The translations under genes were made by a program, and so were the position numbers. A model generated the notes under the pieces. It worked only from the letters and a program-made list of their open reading frames with translations, was not told where the DNA came from and did not search any database. DNA of 64,000 nucleotides, taken from contig NC_087378.1 of assembly GCF_963675165.1 (NCBI RefSeq), forward strand, positions 5,327,205 to 5,391,204, in the 5' to 3' direction. Every line of letters begins with the position of its first letter. Within the stretch, counting starts at the first letter, position 1. Origin of the DNA: Halichondria panicea. Lineage: Eukaryota > Porifera > Demospongiae > Suberitida > Halichondriidae. This document shows positions 30,201 to 45,200 of this stretch, one piece after another.

Positions 30201-33200
30201 CACACTCTTTAAAGGGGATGGTAAGTGCATAAGCTCTTGGTACAACTTATAATAATGTCTATTTTTATCTACGCAGCTCTGGCTACTGCTGATAATATCA
30301 CTGTAAGTCCTGATGGATCCATGGTGAGGTTTTTCTTCGGTCCTGAAGTTTTAGTGCCTAAGGACAATATTTTGATTGCCGATGAACAATGTTTTGAAAT
30401 TGGGCTTCTCTGCACTGTCGCAAACACCCCAGTCTTCCATAGCGATACTTTTCACTACTCTGCATACGTGGAGACAGATTTTGGAATTAGGACAAGCACA
30501 CAGAGAAATACTCTGAAGGTACGTATTTCGATACACACGTGATAACCCATTTACGACAAACAGTATTTACGGCTTTTTACTCGACACCTTTCTATGTATA
30601 TATGTCAGTTTAGCATGCACTTTTGATCACCTGTTGATTAATGTGAAATTCTTAATAGTCAAAGTAAAGTGCAAAATGCATGATTTGTATGTTTACAGGT
30701 GGTGGAGCCTGATTTGATAACAATTCCATCTTCAATTCCTGGTATCCATGATGCTGGAGACACTGTGACTTCAGTCATCGTTGTGGAGCACTCTTCTGTG
30801 ACTCCCCTCACATGTGGTTTCAGACTCAATCTGACAGTGACCTACCCAACTGACTACTTGTACGTGAACGATAGTGACATTAACTCAACTGTACTCATAC
30901 TGAATGGAGAAACTCGGCTTTACTCAGTTTCATTGGATGTATCTGCTGGTACGGTGGTATTTAGTACTGATGAACTGCAAACAAATGACAATCTTGAAGT
31001 AACTACCATTTTCAAACTGACACAAAGTGTTGTTAATAGCCAGAAGTATACTATAGACCATGTACTTGACTGGCATAACCTGCCATATGAACTGCCGGCT
31101 GAGGGTAGGTACTACAACACCAGTGGGAAACAGGTTGTACAGGTTGCAAAATCCCAGCTCTTTCTCTCTTACGACACCTCCAATGAGGACACATTGACGA
31201 GTGACATACAGCTACAGGAATTTATCTACCTAAACGTGACTGTCATACCTCCAGAGGTGAGCACTTCATGTAAATGGTAACATACAATGTAATTATTTTC
31301 GCGGGTCTTATCTTCAAATGAGTGTAAACTGCAAAAATGTGTGTTCCAAAGGAACGGCTGCTGATTCATAAGACTAACAAACTTGCGAATAATGTAATGA
31401 AACCGCATGCGAGTAATTAGAAATGAAACATTAATTTCACACCTTTAGCAGAATTTTGCAGAAATATCACCTGTAGTATCACTTCGCATAATTTTTGTTG
31501 CTTGTCGGCATGAACAGAAGTGTAGTGCAAAATTTAATGATCGCTTGTTGCAAAAATGATTGTGCGTAATTAGAGTACATATACCACTTCAATAGTAGCT
31601 TCTTGTGGTCTTTCAGGCCATTCCCATAATATAATTATTGTGATAACTCGTAACTCATGCAATTTTTGTGTAGGGTGTATCACCTCTCACGGTAGAGTTG
31701 AGTCATGTGAATATCTCTAGTGGCAACTACCCTTTCAATATCACCTATGGAGAAGTGCTGAAAATTGGTAGCCATATCACCAATACCTCAGTTGCTCTTG
31801 GAGACAACTTGCTGAGCTCTTTAGATATATCTATCATGGGAATCTCGGTACGTTTGATGCGTTTTCATTAATTTATTATTAGTTCTCCCTACATCGTAAA
31901 GCCTCGTCCCCAAGTGAGGGCTTACGTTGTTCATGTTTTATAGTTACACCTTCTCTTGTGGTCAAGGACATGCATGTAGAATTTTTTTGTTCTACAGGCC
32001 ATCACCTTCAGTTTGGGAGAGAGTGTTGTTAATGTCTATGACAATATTGTGTCTGAAGAGGATGAGATTGTATTGTACGTTGAGGGCTACATGTCTAACG
32101 ATGGAAGTGGCCGTAGCGACCAAGTGAGTATATTTTAGCATCACAAAAACTTTATCGAAATGTATGTATAGTCTAGTAGATGATTTGTCTTGTAAACTGT
32201 CGGCATTTCCTGTTCTGAGAACGTTTCGTAGTAATGATACCTAAAAAAAACAAAACAGTATGATGTATTCAAATTGTCTAGGATGTCACCTTGAGGGGTC
32301 AGATTGTTCAAGAACCCTTAACCAATGAAGATACCACACTGAGACTAGTTCACCCTCAACTGAAGGTAAGGGACTTTGTTTATCAGTGCATGGTTGTGTC
32401 ATAGATACTATAAATTACATTATGAAACGATGGTAGTTTCCGCAGTTTTGGCTGACCCACTCGTTGCATCGGATGTAGCGGAAGTTTACAGTATAGTATA
32501 CGATTATTCCAAATAAAAATGGCTACTCAAAGAGAGTCACTAGTTGTTCCAGCACTGAGAGCGTTATTTGAGAGAGTTTTGACAAATTTATGAATGAGAA
32601 TAATGATGATGGAGGCTCTAAGATATCCTTGAGTCACGACAAGGATGCATTTTACATGTACTGTATATAGATCTCAGAATTTAATATAGATTTATTAGAT
32701 TCTACTATATTATAATTATATTGATTATAATAATTATTATGCATGAATGAATGACGAGTATGCTTGGCTGTTGTAATTGTTGATATGGAGTAGAGGCTTT
32801 GAACTCAAACAACACTTTCTCATGTCGTTCTTTTGCCGGTCAATGAATGGTTTTCCTTCTCTCTTAATCTCGCCAACTTCTTTTTTGTGAGGCGTAGTCT
32901 GGCTATAAAAAAGGAAAACATAACAGCATGACATCGTAACACTATGACAGAATAATCTCTAGCTACTGTACTTCAGTTCATAATAATTATAAATTAACCA
33001 CAATATTCATTGAAGGTGAAAAACATCTAGTACATTTTGTTGATTTCTAGCCACAATGAGACAACAGCAATACTAAAACCTTCTGCAAGGCATGAAGATG
33101 CCTTTGAACTACCTGATAAAAACAATTGTAGGCATTGAAGGCTGATGGTCATATAAATTAAGTGACACAAAGAGACCTACTTGACAGCACCTATTGTGAC

Positions 33201-36200
33201 AATTTATCCAGAAAGTTACGGCAGATACAAAACCAAACCATATGGAAGGCACAACAATATATATTAGCTAACTGCTTGATGTAAACAAACACAGCAATCC
33301 TCTTATAAGCCAAAATTCCGAGTCACAAAGGTTGAAACACACATTACACAGTAAAACATCCTGATTAATCAGCTGTAAAAGCACTAAGCGAGCTAATTAC
33401 GGGCAAAACTTACTTCAGATAGTTAGTTTCAGAGTCAGTCGTGTTTTAGTTGAATTTGCAGCTCTTTTCATACAACTATAGCTCTTTTTTCAACTCTGTC
33501 TAACTCATTTGCAGCGTGGCAATGAGTGTCCCAGAAAAAATCCGCATACTAACTGTAAAGTACGATCGTTTCATATCCATGTAATTTATAGTATCTATGG
33601 TTGTGTATTGACCTATGTACCTGCACTGTGCATATACATGCAGGTGGACGGTTTTGCTGCTCCGCCAGGACCCTGGGATGCTGGTGACCTTCTAAATCTC
33701 ATTGTGTTTGTTCGTCACATGGTAAGGAATATCGTTCTATTGTTTGTACCATGCATTACCGTACCCTTGCAAAAATACGCCCATCCCCTTTCGCTTGCAC
33801 AAGGGTGTTTTGACTCGATAGTACGCCCACTCAGAATGCCAGAATGAAGAATGAAGAATTTGAGCTGTGCAGTAGCTGAAAGCCACAGGTTATACCAATT
33901 AATTTGAAGAAAGCATGCAGTAGGTATAGTAGCCAGTTAGACTCTACTCCTTGCTGGACCAAAATCATTTCTCTGTGTGAATCTGTTTGCCCTAAAATCT
34001 GACGAGCAACGACAATACAGTCTACTTATCATGTTCATGCAAATTAGTTTATTAACGTTGTTGTTGTTGTTCATAGTTACGATCTATGTGTTGAAAATAC
34101 AATAATAATTGCAATGCATCTCTCTCCAAGAGATTACCATTTGAGGCACCAGAAAGGGTTCATGCACTTACGTACTGTTCTGAAGTTAATGTGACATTTA
34201 CCTCATGGGCACTTATGTAGGTACCATCAGATGCATATGCTGCTTATGATCTGAAGCTGACGGTGGAGCTAGACAGTGGTCCATTACTCAATGGCCTCAC
34301 TCTCCTCCAATCCTCTACTGTCATTGGGGAATCTTGCAATGCATCTCTCTCCATGATTAGCCCTTCGGAGCTGATCATCTCAAAGCTTCTGATTAATTGC
34401 ACTGCAGAACTTCACTTGGATACTATAGTAAGTCAGATAGAGGCCATGCATGTACTACCGGTTTTAGCCAAGATCTGTAACAAATATTTGGCCATTTGAA
34501 CTGAATCGGCATGTCGGCTAATATACTATATCAATAGAAGGTTGCAAGCTGCTAATGCCTCTTGGCATGTTTTGCTTTGCTCAGAATGTTGCGGAAGTGG
34601 TAATTTGTTTGCTTTGTAATGTTTTGTTGCCTTTTGACCTCTGAGATCAAAGGAATAGCAGTGCCAGTATATGGCATGTTGCACTGGGGCAAATTGACCT
34701 TTTTTGAGACCAGAGCCACCCTAGCCTCGATCCCAGGCCGCACTTCCCGCTAGGGGAACCCTTCTTTCAAAGGCCGGTGAAGGAGGCTAGAGCCACCCTA
34801 GCCTCCACCCTCCACCCAATACTTCAGCTTTTATAGTGACACATGAATGAGATAGTTATGGTTCCTGTGGCAAATTTACTAGACAGCATATGCATAGTTT
34901 CGATGCACTTACGGTACAATATTGTAAATCCAGCCACCAAAAACTACCAAATTATTTCATCTATGCCGCAAGTGGTTTCTATGCAGGTTTCTATATGCAG
35001 AAAATGGTTTTCAAGGCAACACTTACATGGCAATTTGTGCCACAAGCAGTTCATTGGCCCTTGTAGTAGAGATAATGATCTCAGGCCTTTCTAGCCATGT
35101 AATAACTAATACATGTTTTACGAAATAAATGGTTGCAAGCGTTAATCAAAAGTGTTGTGATGGCTTGATGAATGATCTTCAAGGATGAAGCATGTAGATC
35201 TACAATTTAAGTATTTTGCATTTCCTGTCAAAATTATGAAAGCGAAGTTAACACGCGTGGGCTTGAATGGACAATCGTAGAAAAAGGGGTGTATCTGCAA
35301 TCGCAATGGCTGCTGCAGCTTCTGGCAGTACAGCTTGCAGCTCTTTTTTGACTATTGTAACTAACAAATAGCTAGCACTTTTGTGCAAGGCTAACTCGTA
35401 ACTGTAAAAAAAGGTGATGCTAGGAACAGTTCTGAAGAGACTGCAACAACCTTCACTGTAAAATAAGCCATAACTTGAGAACAAAGCTTTAGTTTTTGCA
35501 AATCCCCAAATCAAAATCCAAGAGAAGAGACTGTGGCTATAGAAGCCTATAGTTTTTCGTCGCTACACACACACACACTCAGCTTTACAGCATCCCTCGT
35601 GCAGCTACGCCTTAAGGAATATAATGACGTGCGTTTCGCTGCTTGCACTTTAATATTGATAAAATTCCTGTTATAATATACCGTAGAAACTGGATTATTA
35701 GTGCTTACTCGACTATAAGCATATCTTTATTTCAAGCGCATGCTGAACTGCAGGCTTTTTATACTCGAATTGAAGCGCTTTTCCAATTATGCAAAGGTTA
35801 CTATTAGTGAAATTTTAGATTTGATTCATTGTTTATATGAGCTATAGTTAGCTTGTACAGTGCATGATAGCTATATACCTGGTGATATCAATCTGAAAGA
35901 ACTCTCTGGGAATGCTGTTACCTTGTCTGATCATGCTGAGAGAATGTGAGACACGGATGAGGTCCTTTTATTCCAAGTTCCTGGTAAATAATTATGAATG
36001 TTTTGAATTTAAATGATGTAAATGAACTGTAAAATGAACAACATAATAGTAGATCCAGTTTTAGGGTTGCCTGCTTGCTCACTTTCTAGCCAGCTTGCGA
36101 GTCAGCTCTCATCACAGAGACACCCTGTTGCTGGGTCGGGCTCGAAATGACTGCATTATAGGCGCATTCTCGAATATAAGCGTATAGAGCTCTGCTATTG

Positions 36201-39200
36201 ACCCCAAAAGCGCATGCGCTAATAATCCAGTTTCTACGGTAGAATGCGTGTGGAGAGGAAAAGCAGACGCGATTAGCGTGTATTTTTGCACATGTCAAAA
36301 ATGTGTATGATCTCATGTATGGAAACTGTACTTCGAAAGTTTGTGTGACAATCTATGCATGCATGTATGAATAATTTATACCCTTATACCTACTTATTCT
36401 CGTGCACCACTGTGACAGCTCTCTGACTCTGAAGTGGTTGCTGGCAATACTATTTCCATAGTGTTCAGACTGACTGAGTACTACGCTGTTTCAGTAACCC
36501 AAGCAATACTGTTTAGACAAAACTACGGACCTCTTTCTGTAAGCTGATAAAATCACAACAGCACCACCACATAGCAAAACACTACATGTATTATGCCAAC
36601 AGTAATGATTATCTGCAAAATTACATAAACAATAGGTTGAGCAATCTGAGCCTTCCAAGACCCCCTCCCAAGTGTTCGAGTCGAATGTCTCTCATCCTCT
36701 CAACTACGTTTCCCCATTCCAAACCATTGAGTTCACACTCACTCTAACTGTGCCTGAAGGAGAGACTCAAGATGTCTCCATTTCCTTTAATACCACCATC
36801 ACTCCACCAGGCGATCCCAATGGTGTCAACTTTACACTAACACTGCAGAGTATAGTCATACATCCCACAGCAAGCCAGTAAGTTTCAACATAATTATTGT
36901 GGCTGTACGCGTATGCTACATTGTCAATTGTTTAAACCCCAAGCGTGAATTCCTGTATCATGCATGGACGAGAGTATATTCCTTTCTTATTTGTTTCCAT
37001 TACAGGACTACACTACCATTCTTGGGAGATATATTCAACCCATTTGACAATCTTGCCTCAGTCGATGACACTGTTGTATTAGTGCTCACACTGGATGTGC
37101 CAAGTGGCTCAAGTATTCCCTTCACAATATTTGCCATGACTATGTACAACACTTCCTCTGGAGAGATGCAACTGGTAGATGAGTTAGATTTTTTCATTGT
37201 CCTACCTGACATTAATGTGACAACTGAAGCACTCTCCGTAAGGTAGGCAAAGCACATGTTTTTTATGGTGATTAGGTTAGCTTATTGCAGTCTATAGTCA
37301 GTATGGTAACATCCACATGTCATTTCATTTAGCACAGTATAGCTAGTGCATATACCTCTCTAATAATTAGGCCTCAAATACTGCTTACATGGCTGCATGT
37401 TCTAATTGACTCTCCTCACGTTGGACATACACTACTTCGCTCTGCTGTATGACCTCTCCACAGATTATCCAGGATAGTGAACACAGAATTGATCAACTTT
37501 GACCTTTGGATAGAGCGTGTGGATAGTACCTTTCCTGACTATGACATAATTATTGAAGTTTCTCTGGAGCTGCCATCTGAAACGATTCTGAATTCGACGC
37601 TTGACAATCTGTCTGTTAGTGTGAAGAGTGTTGCAGGAAGTGAGGTTTCTGTGCTGCTTAATCGTTCTGTGCTTAGCTATGTCAACAGTACCAGCATGCA
37701 ACTGCTCCACTTTGAAGGACACTTCTTACCGAATGTTCCTGATGGACAAGTGATAAAACTGAATGGATCAGTTATGTTCGTTGTGGATCCTTACACATTC
37801 ACTGACTATGTAGAGTATTTCACATTCCCTGATTTGTACTTCATAAGACCCACGATTGAAGCAGAAAGTTTGACATTCAACTCATTTAACGAAGGTTCCG
37901 AAGTAGTGATTTGGGAGCTGATACTGATAAACAATGCTGGGTCACCGTTTGATCTTACAGTAGACATTGATGTAGACACAGATGTACTTCATCTTTTGTT
38001 TGTGGATGTTCAAAGTGTAGGGTAAGTCATGTTTTCTCTCTTCTATATGTGTATTTACATGTACATGTATGCAATCTGCTGGAGCATTAGTTAGATAACT
38101 TAATGTGTTCTACAGGGAAGGTCTGGACTTTGTTGCACCAGTTCTCATGGCTAACACAACTTTCCAAGCTCAAGTGGTGTTCCAAAATCTCTCCTCAGTG
38201 CTAAATGGCAGTAATAGGGTCTGCACAGAGTGCCCATCAGAAATTATCATGTTAATCCATACAGTACTCATCAACGAAGTTGGTGATCGTAGTTCACTTG
38301 TGAATGCAACTGGCCGCTATGCTGGTCAGACAGTTGAGGTGCGTGTTGATATACAGTCTTTTACGTAGAAAATCTGCACTATTCTCGGAGTATATGTACA
38401 TAACATCTACTATGTAGCCTTAAACTAACTGTTTTTTCCTCAATAGGCAGAGTCGATGAATACAGGCATTAAGACAAGCTACAGTACAAACAATCCAGAC
38501 ACCAGGCATGGTTTTCTCCAGGTTGGGGAAACAATGACTGTGAACATTACAATAACACAACCAGAAGTAAGTCAGATACCATAATTATATAGTATGCAGT
38601 ACTGACAAAGCTCCACCTTTCTTTTATTGGCAATAGAATACCCCCCAAAAAACTTGTCAATGATCAGTGGATCATTGAATTGTTTTTATGGCTATATATC
38701 TAGGTAAAACCCTATAGCTGTGTGCATACATGTACAAGGTATATAGGCACTATAATTATGATTATTATCACTCTAGAATGTCTTGTCCAACCTGACTTTG
38801 AACCTGACCATGACCCAAACTCTACCTCTGGACTACCCAATGATTGTGTCCACAGTGACGATAGTGCACATTGGTACTAAAATCGAAAACACAGTGCTGG
38901 CTGTGGGTGACTCTGAATCATCACCACACATTACCCTAGTCTCAAATGTGAGTCCCTTCTGGCTTTTTAACAACACTGAAGGTATTTGATGTACTACCGT
39001 ATTACTAGAATATTTTGCGGGTGAAAAACCTTTGCGAATGAGCCAAATCAGCAGAAAATTTGACCCTTTTTGCGATCTAACTATTGCGCTCTGGCAAGGA
39101 TCGTGTGTATTTACTAGTAATAATTTAGGTTAAATTGCGATTTTATTGTTGCAAATTGATCGACCATCGCAAAGTTCGCAAATGTTTGATGCTCGCAAAA

Positions 39201-42200
39201 CATTCTAGTAATAGGGTATACATGCAGCGGCTATATAATTTTTGCGTAACTAGCCAACGAAAAGGTGCTTAATACTCAGTGACATTTAATGTCTGTATAT
39301 ACTATGAATTTTTCGTTACTTGATTTTGTCCAAAGCAGTGGCGTATTTTTTATTTACTAGAGTATTAACTGCTCACCTTCTGTTTAGAATGCTGTGACTG
39401 TTTATCTGGGAGAGGTGCTCAATAGAGGGGATGGGATGAGAAATGAAGATGATCAGGTGGTGGTCAGCATCACTGCCTTTGCTCAGACCATAGGCAACGA
39501 TCTGCGTAACCAAGTAAGTGATATTACTGGATATGGAGAATTCTGAATTTTTTCATCCCTGTAAAACTGACAACAGTGTCTATACAGTGTGTGTGTTAAC
39601 TTTCTTCCATCTTCCAGATTGTCACTCTGCACTGCTTCCTTGAAGAGGAGCCATTCGTCCAGGATAGTACAATACTACAACTCATACATCCACAACTTGA
39701 TTTAACCCTGGCCGATGTAGGCCCCTCTAGTCCATCGGACGAAGGGGACTTAATCACCTTCAAACTTGAATTACATCATCAGGTAAGTACATAAGCGTGT
39801 ACACATTTGTACTTGTGAACTAAACGTTCCATAGTCATACTGTTGCCCGTATGTTCCACACGCAGGTTGCATTCCCCAGTGCCTCGGCTTATGATCTTCA
39901 GTTCTCTATAACAACAGATCATGGAGCACTGACAAGCCTCGTTATAGACTCAGCAATCACTACCGGCTCCTCTTGTCTCATTGAGTCACTGTCATGCTCT
40001 GTGATCATTACATCTATGTTCAATTGTAGCTCTCTTCCTACTGACTGTGCTGCAAGTGTTGTTATGTCAGGAGAGCTTCCAATGGGTGTGGTGGCTGGAA
40101 ATAACATTACCATTGAAACTACCTTACAGTACGACAGTAACCCGTTCTCAGCTCCTCACACTGGTGTGATGTACACACCTCTCGACGTGAGTGTATGCAT
40201 GCATGTATACTATTATTCACAACGGCATGTGTCAATGAATTTGTAATTAGGTTGCTGATACGTAGCTTCAGCAAAGTGGGATTCCTTGATTTGAAATAAC
40301 CGATCACTTATTCAGTATGGTACAAAAACTGCTTATCTTTGTAAATCCTCTGTAGGCCCATTTCATTGAGAGTGTCAAAGTGCCGACACAAGTGTTCGAG
40401 TCGAATGTCTCTCATCCTCTCAACTACGTTGCCCCATTCCAAACCATTGAGTTCACACTCACTCTAACTGTGCCTGAAGGAGAGACTCAAGATGTCTCCA
40501 TTTCCTTTAATACCACCATCACTCCACCAGGAAACCTCACACTAACACTGCAGAGCATAGTCATACATCCCACAGCAAGCCAGTAAGTTTCATTATCCCA
40601 GTGCTTAATGCCTCGAGGCATGTTAAATTGTTACCTGAGGCATGTGGCCGCACACGGGTATAGTTCTATTTGTTTTTTTACCCGAGGTAGAGCTACGCAT
40701 TTGCAGCTTAAGTGATCCTTACCGGCCTCTAGTTGCATTTATTATTGTGTAACTGAACACTCCTCTATTTTGATCTATTTGCTATTCTCAGTGCTCTAGT
40801 TTGTTTGTTTGTTTGTGTGTGACATCTGAGCCTGCTCACCTGGCTGCCATAGCACTGCGTTTACAGTATGGATAGCCTCCACACAACTAGTTTTAGTAGT
40901 GGCAGATTAATTAAGCTTCCTTGTCGAATAAAAGCGAACAAAAAGCTAAGAAGCTTGAACTTTCACGTTGGTTAGCTACCTAGATCTACACGCGCCCTTT
41001 ATTCGAGGTGTATTCTGCATATTTTCAACTGAAGTGATCCTTTACCAGGATCAGGGCTCTAGTAGAAAGCTAGAATGGTGGTCTTTATTATAACTTGAAC
41101 ACTCCTCTGGTTTCTTCAAAATAATTATGGTAGAGGAGATCTTGGATATACCACACCTACAAGGATGAAATGCACCAATGTATCCTCTACCGTGGTTACT
41201 CCGATGCATAGCCGAGGAGTATGTAACCATGGGATAGTGGAACATATACAGGGTGCATGTCCTCCCAGTAGATGTGGTATATCTGACTTATACCACAGCA
41301 TAATTATAATTATGTATACATAAGGGCAAACAGATTCACACTAGCTGAGAAACTTATAATGTCTGATCTGGTCCAGCTGTGACTGCAGCAGTATGAAAGG
41401 ACCTCCCCCTAGCAAACACTCCAATGCACAATGATGATGAGCATGACTTTATGTCGGATTTTGCAGCCGTCAAACAGCTAGTTGATCAACAAGTTGTCTC
41501 CTACAGATCCTCTGGAGCTTCCTTGGTCTAAGCGTTGTGCATTCGACGTCTCTTGTTGCATGCAGTTGCAAGCCTTTCTTTGGCAAAAATGTGTATGAAC
41601 ACGCCCATTGACTGACCTATTGAGGCTTAGCCATCTTGTTGGAGAGCAGCTTCCGTGACTTTACCGGCGCTTTGGAGTGATAGTACCTACCGTCAAGCAC
41701 GGCTCTTTTCTGTTTGCTTACTTTCTTGGACAAATGAAAAATCTTGAAATCTGTGCATGCGCTGGGGCTGTATCTTATTCTTCTATAATTATATCATACA
41801 GCTTAGTGGTGACGTAAATGTGATATAAGCATAGATAGTAGTACCAGAAATTTTCATGAGGTGCAAAATTTGCGTTTTTCAAGGGCAGAGCACTTTTTTT
41901 AAAATTGAAATTGGGATAAACTCCACGCACCGGTATTTCACATGCAAAGCTTCTGGTGGGTATGGTTTCCTGGCATTGAAACGCGAATATGAGAACCAAC
42001 GAAAATTTCCCGCTATGTGGTATATCATTCATGCACTCCTCAGAGGAGGTTGGACACGATCAACAATTATTTTGCTGGCTCATATTAATGACAATGATTT
42101 CAATGCAAAGTTTTAGCAGCGTATTAGAGACTGAGAGTAGATTATTTGGGACTTCCTGGCTCCTTTAGGTGTACAGCTGTCCCTATCCCTAAATACCCCC

Positions 42201-45200
42201 TCCATTCTTAGTGTATATAGAGTGCTTACTATAGGTTTTTTCCTGCCAGTACGAGTCAAGCTACATACAGCACTGCTGAACTGTACTCTACCCTATAGTC
42301 TATCTAATTCTGGTTCAGATACAGCTAGTCAGGTGTTTGTATAAGCTCAGTAAAGTCAGAGGTAGCTATAACTGTTTTACACTAGTCTTGTTTATGGTAA
42401 CGTATGCAAAAACCACAGAAATGTCATGTGAATGATGGCACGTGTCCAACCTCTTCAGGGTAGCATATAATGTGATGATACAAGTATATTATATAATAGT
42501 ATTATGTGCATTTCCTTGAGCAGTGGAATACACATGCTGACTATAACTGACCAGCACACGTTTCCTCGTGCGGCTACACCTCAATACAATTATAGTGGCT
42601 GTACGCCTACAAAATCATAGTCAATTGCTAAAGCGTCAATTCCTGTCTCAGACAAGAGCATACTCCTTTTCTTCCATTACAGGACTACACTCCCATTCTT
42701 GGGAGATATATTCAACCCATTTGACAACATTGCCTCAATTAATGACACTGTTGTATTAGTGCTCACACTGGATGTGCCAAGTGGCTCAAATATTCCCTTC
42801 ACAATATTTGCCGTGACAATGTACAACACTTCCTCTGGAGAGATGCAACTGATAAATGAGTTGAATTTTTTCATTGTCCAACCTGACATCAGTGTGACAA
42901 CTGAAGCACTCTCTGTAAGGTGGGCAAAGTACATGTATCATCTTCACTCTTCAACTGAGTGATGATTTAAATGTCTTGTTATGGTGATTTTAATGAGTAT
43001 GCGAAAGTTATTAGCTTATTGCAGACTATCGTAAAATCCAAAAGTCATTTCATTGAGCACAAATGTTTTATGTACAGCTAGTGTATCTCTCTAATAGTTA
43101 GGCCTCAAAGCCTAGTTCGTAACGTGTATGAGGCTGCATGTTCTAATTGACTCTGCTCATGTTGGACATACAGTACTTCGCTCTGCTATAATTATATGAT
43201 CTCTCCACAGATTATCCAGGATAGTGAACACGGAAGTGATCAACTTTGACCTTTGGATAGAGCGTGTGGATAGTACCTTTCCTGACTATGATATCACTAT
43301 TGACGTTTCTCTGGAGCTGCCACCTGAAACGATTCTGAATTCGACGCTTGACAATCTGTCTGTTAGTATGAAGAGTGTTGCAGGAAGTGAGGTTTCTGTG
43401 CTGCTTAATCGTTCTGTGCTTAGCTATGTCAACAGTACCAGCATGCAACTGCTCCACTTTGAAGGACACTTCTTACCGAGTGTTACTGATGGACACGTGA
43501 TAAAACTGAATGGATCAGTTACGTTCATTGTGGATCCTTACACATTCACAGACTATGTAGAGTATTTCACATTCCCTGATTTGTACTTCATAAGACCCAC
43601 GATTGAAGCAGAAAGTTTGACATTCAACTCATTTAACGAAGGTTCTGAAGTAGTGATTTGGGAGCTGACACTGACAAACATTGCTGGTTCACCATTTGAT
43701 CTTACAGTAGACATTTATGTAGACACAGATGTACTTCATCTTTTGTTTGTGGATGTTCAAAGTGTAGGGTAAGTCCTATTGTCTCTTCTGCATATCTTTT
43801 ATACTTGCACCTAGTGTTATATTAATTTCACATGATTGCAATCTGTTGGAGCATTAGTTAGATCTGCTCTGCACTTTATGTGTTCTACAGGGGAGGTCTT
43901 GACTTTGTTGCACCAGTTCTCATGGATAACACAACTTTCCAAGCTCAATTGGTGTTCCAGAATCTCACCTCAGTGCTGAGTGGCGATAGTGGGGTCTGCT
44001 CAGCGTGCTCAAGAGAGATTGTCATGTTAATCCATACAGTACTCATCAATGAAGTTGGTGATCGTAGTTCACTTGTGAATGCAACTGGTCGCTATGCTAG
44101 TCAGACAGTTATGGTGCGTGTTGATACACTTAACTATTCTCCAAGTACGTACATAAATTGTTACGTATGTATAAGTTTAATTAGTATAGCCTTAACTGAA
44201 GTCTATGGTATTTTCCCTATTAATATAGGCAGAGTCAAGGAATACAGGCATTGAGACAAGCTACAGTACAAATAATCCAGACACAAGGCATGGTTTTTTC
44301 CAAGTTGGGGAAACAGGGACTGTGAACATTACAATCACACAACCAGAAGTAAGTCAGATACCAGTATGCAGTACTGCATGACGAAGCTCCATGCACTATT
44401 CTCTTCATTGTTAATTAGCCAAAACTTGTCAATAACCGGTATAATAATTATGATTAATTTTATATAGCGGGTAATTTTCATGGGGTAAAAATTCATTCAT
44501 TCAACTCCAAACTGATTGTTGAATAAAAATTTCGTTGCCTTCACTGTATTGCATGCGTTTCGGTAAGCGACACCTATATTTTTTGGGTGAAACATTTCGT
44601 GGTAGCCAGCTTGTCCACAAAAAAACGAATATTTATCCTAAAAAATTATCCGCTATACAGTATTAAAAAAGTTATGGAGATCCTATGTATATAACCCTGT
44701 GTGCATGCATGTACATTACACGAAACCCAAAATTGCAGTGGCTAGGTAAATACTATGATTATTTTCCCTCTAGAATATCTTGTCCAACCTGACTTTGAAC
44801 CTGACCATGACCCAAACCCTACCTCTGGACTACCCAATGATTGTGTCCACAGTGACGGTAGTACACATTGGTACTAATATCGAAAACACAGTGCTGGCTG
44901 TGGGTGACTCTGAATCATCACCACACATTACTCTAGTCTCAAATGTGAGTCTCTTGAATTAAGCTTGTTAACATACTGAAGGTCCTTGATGTACTACATT
45001 ATGTAGGGGCTTTAAGTTTGGTGATTTTGATTATTGTCTAAAGCATAATATATAGTATTATTTTTACTTACTTGAGTTTAACTGCTCACCTTCCATTTAG
45101 AATGCTATAACTGTTTATCTGGGAGAGGTGCTCAACATAGGGGATGGGATGATGAATGAAGATGATCAGGTGGTGGTCAGCATCACTGCCTTTGCTCAGA

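Noticed and set aside
32737-32934. Antisense frame inside the hAT-like element as a transposase remnant
   Set aside because: Only 65 codons without any recognisable catalytic or zinc-finger pattern; the element looks non-autonomous.
41143-41288. Possible MITE around the GGATATACCACACC / GGTATATCTGAC pair
   Set aside because: The inverted match is short and imperfect and no target duplication or empty site is visible; mentioned only in the intron entry.
41775-42116. Overlapping sense and antisense frames of about 85 codons in the B-II b1-b2 intron
   Set aside because: Both strands are open by chance in A+T-rich repeat-like sequence. No splice-compatible conservation exists in other B copies.
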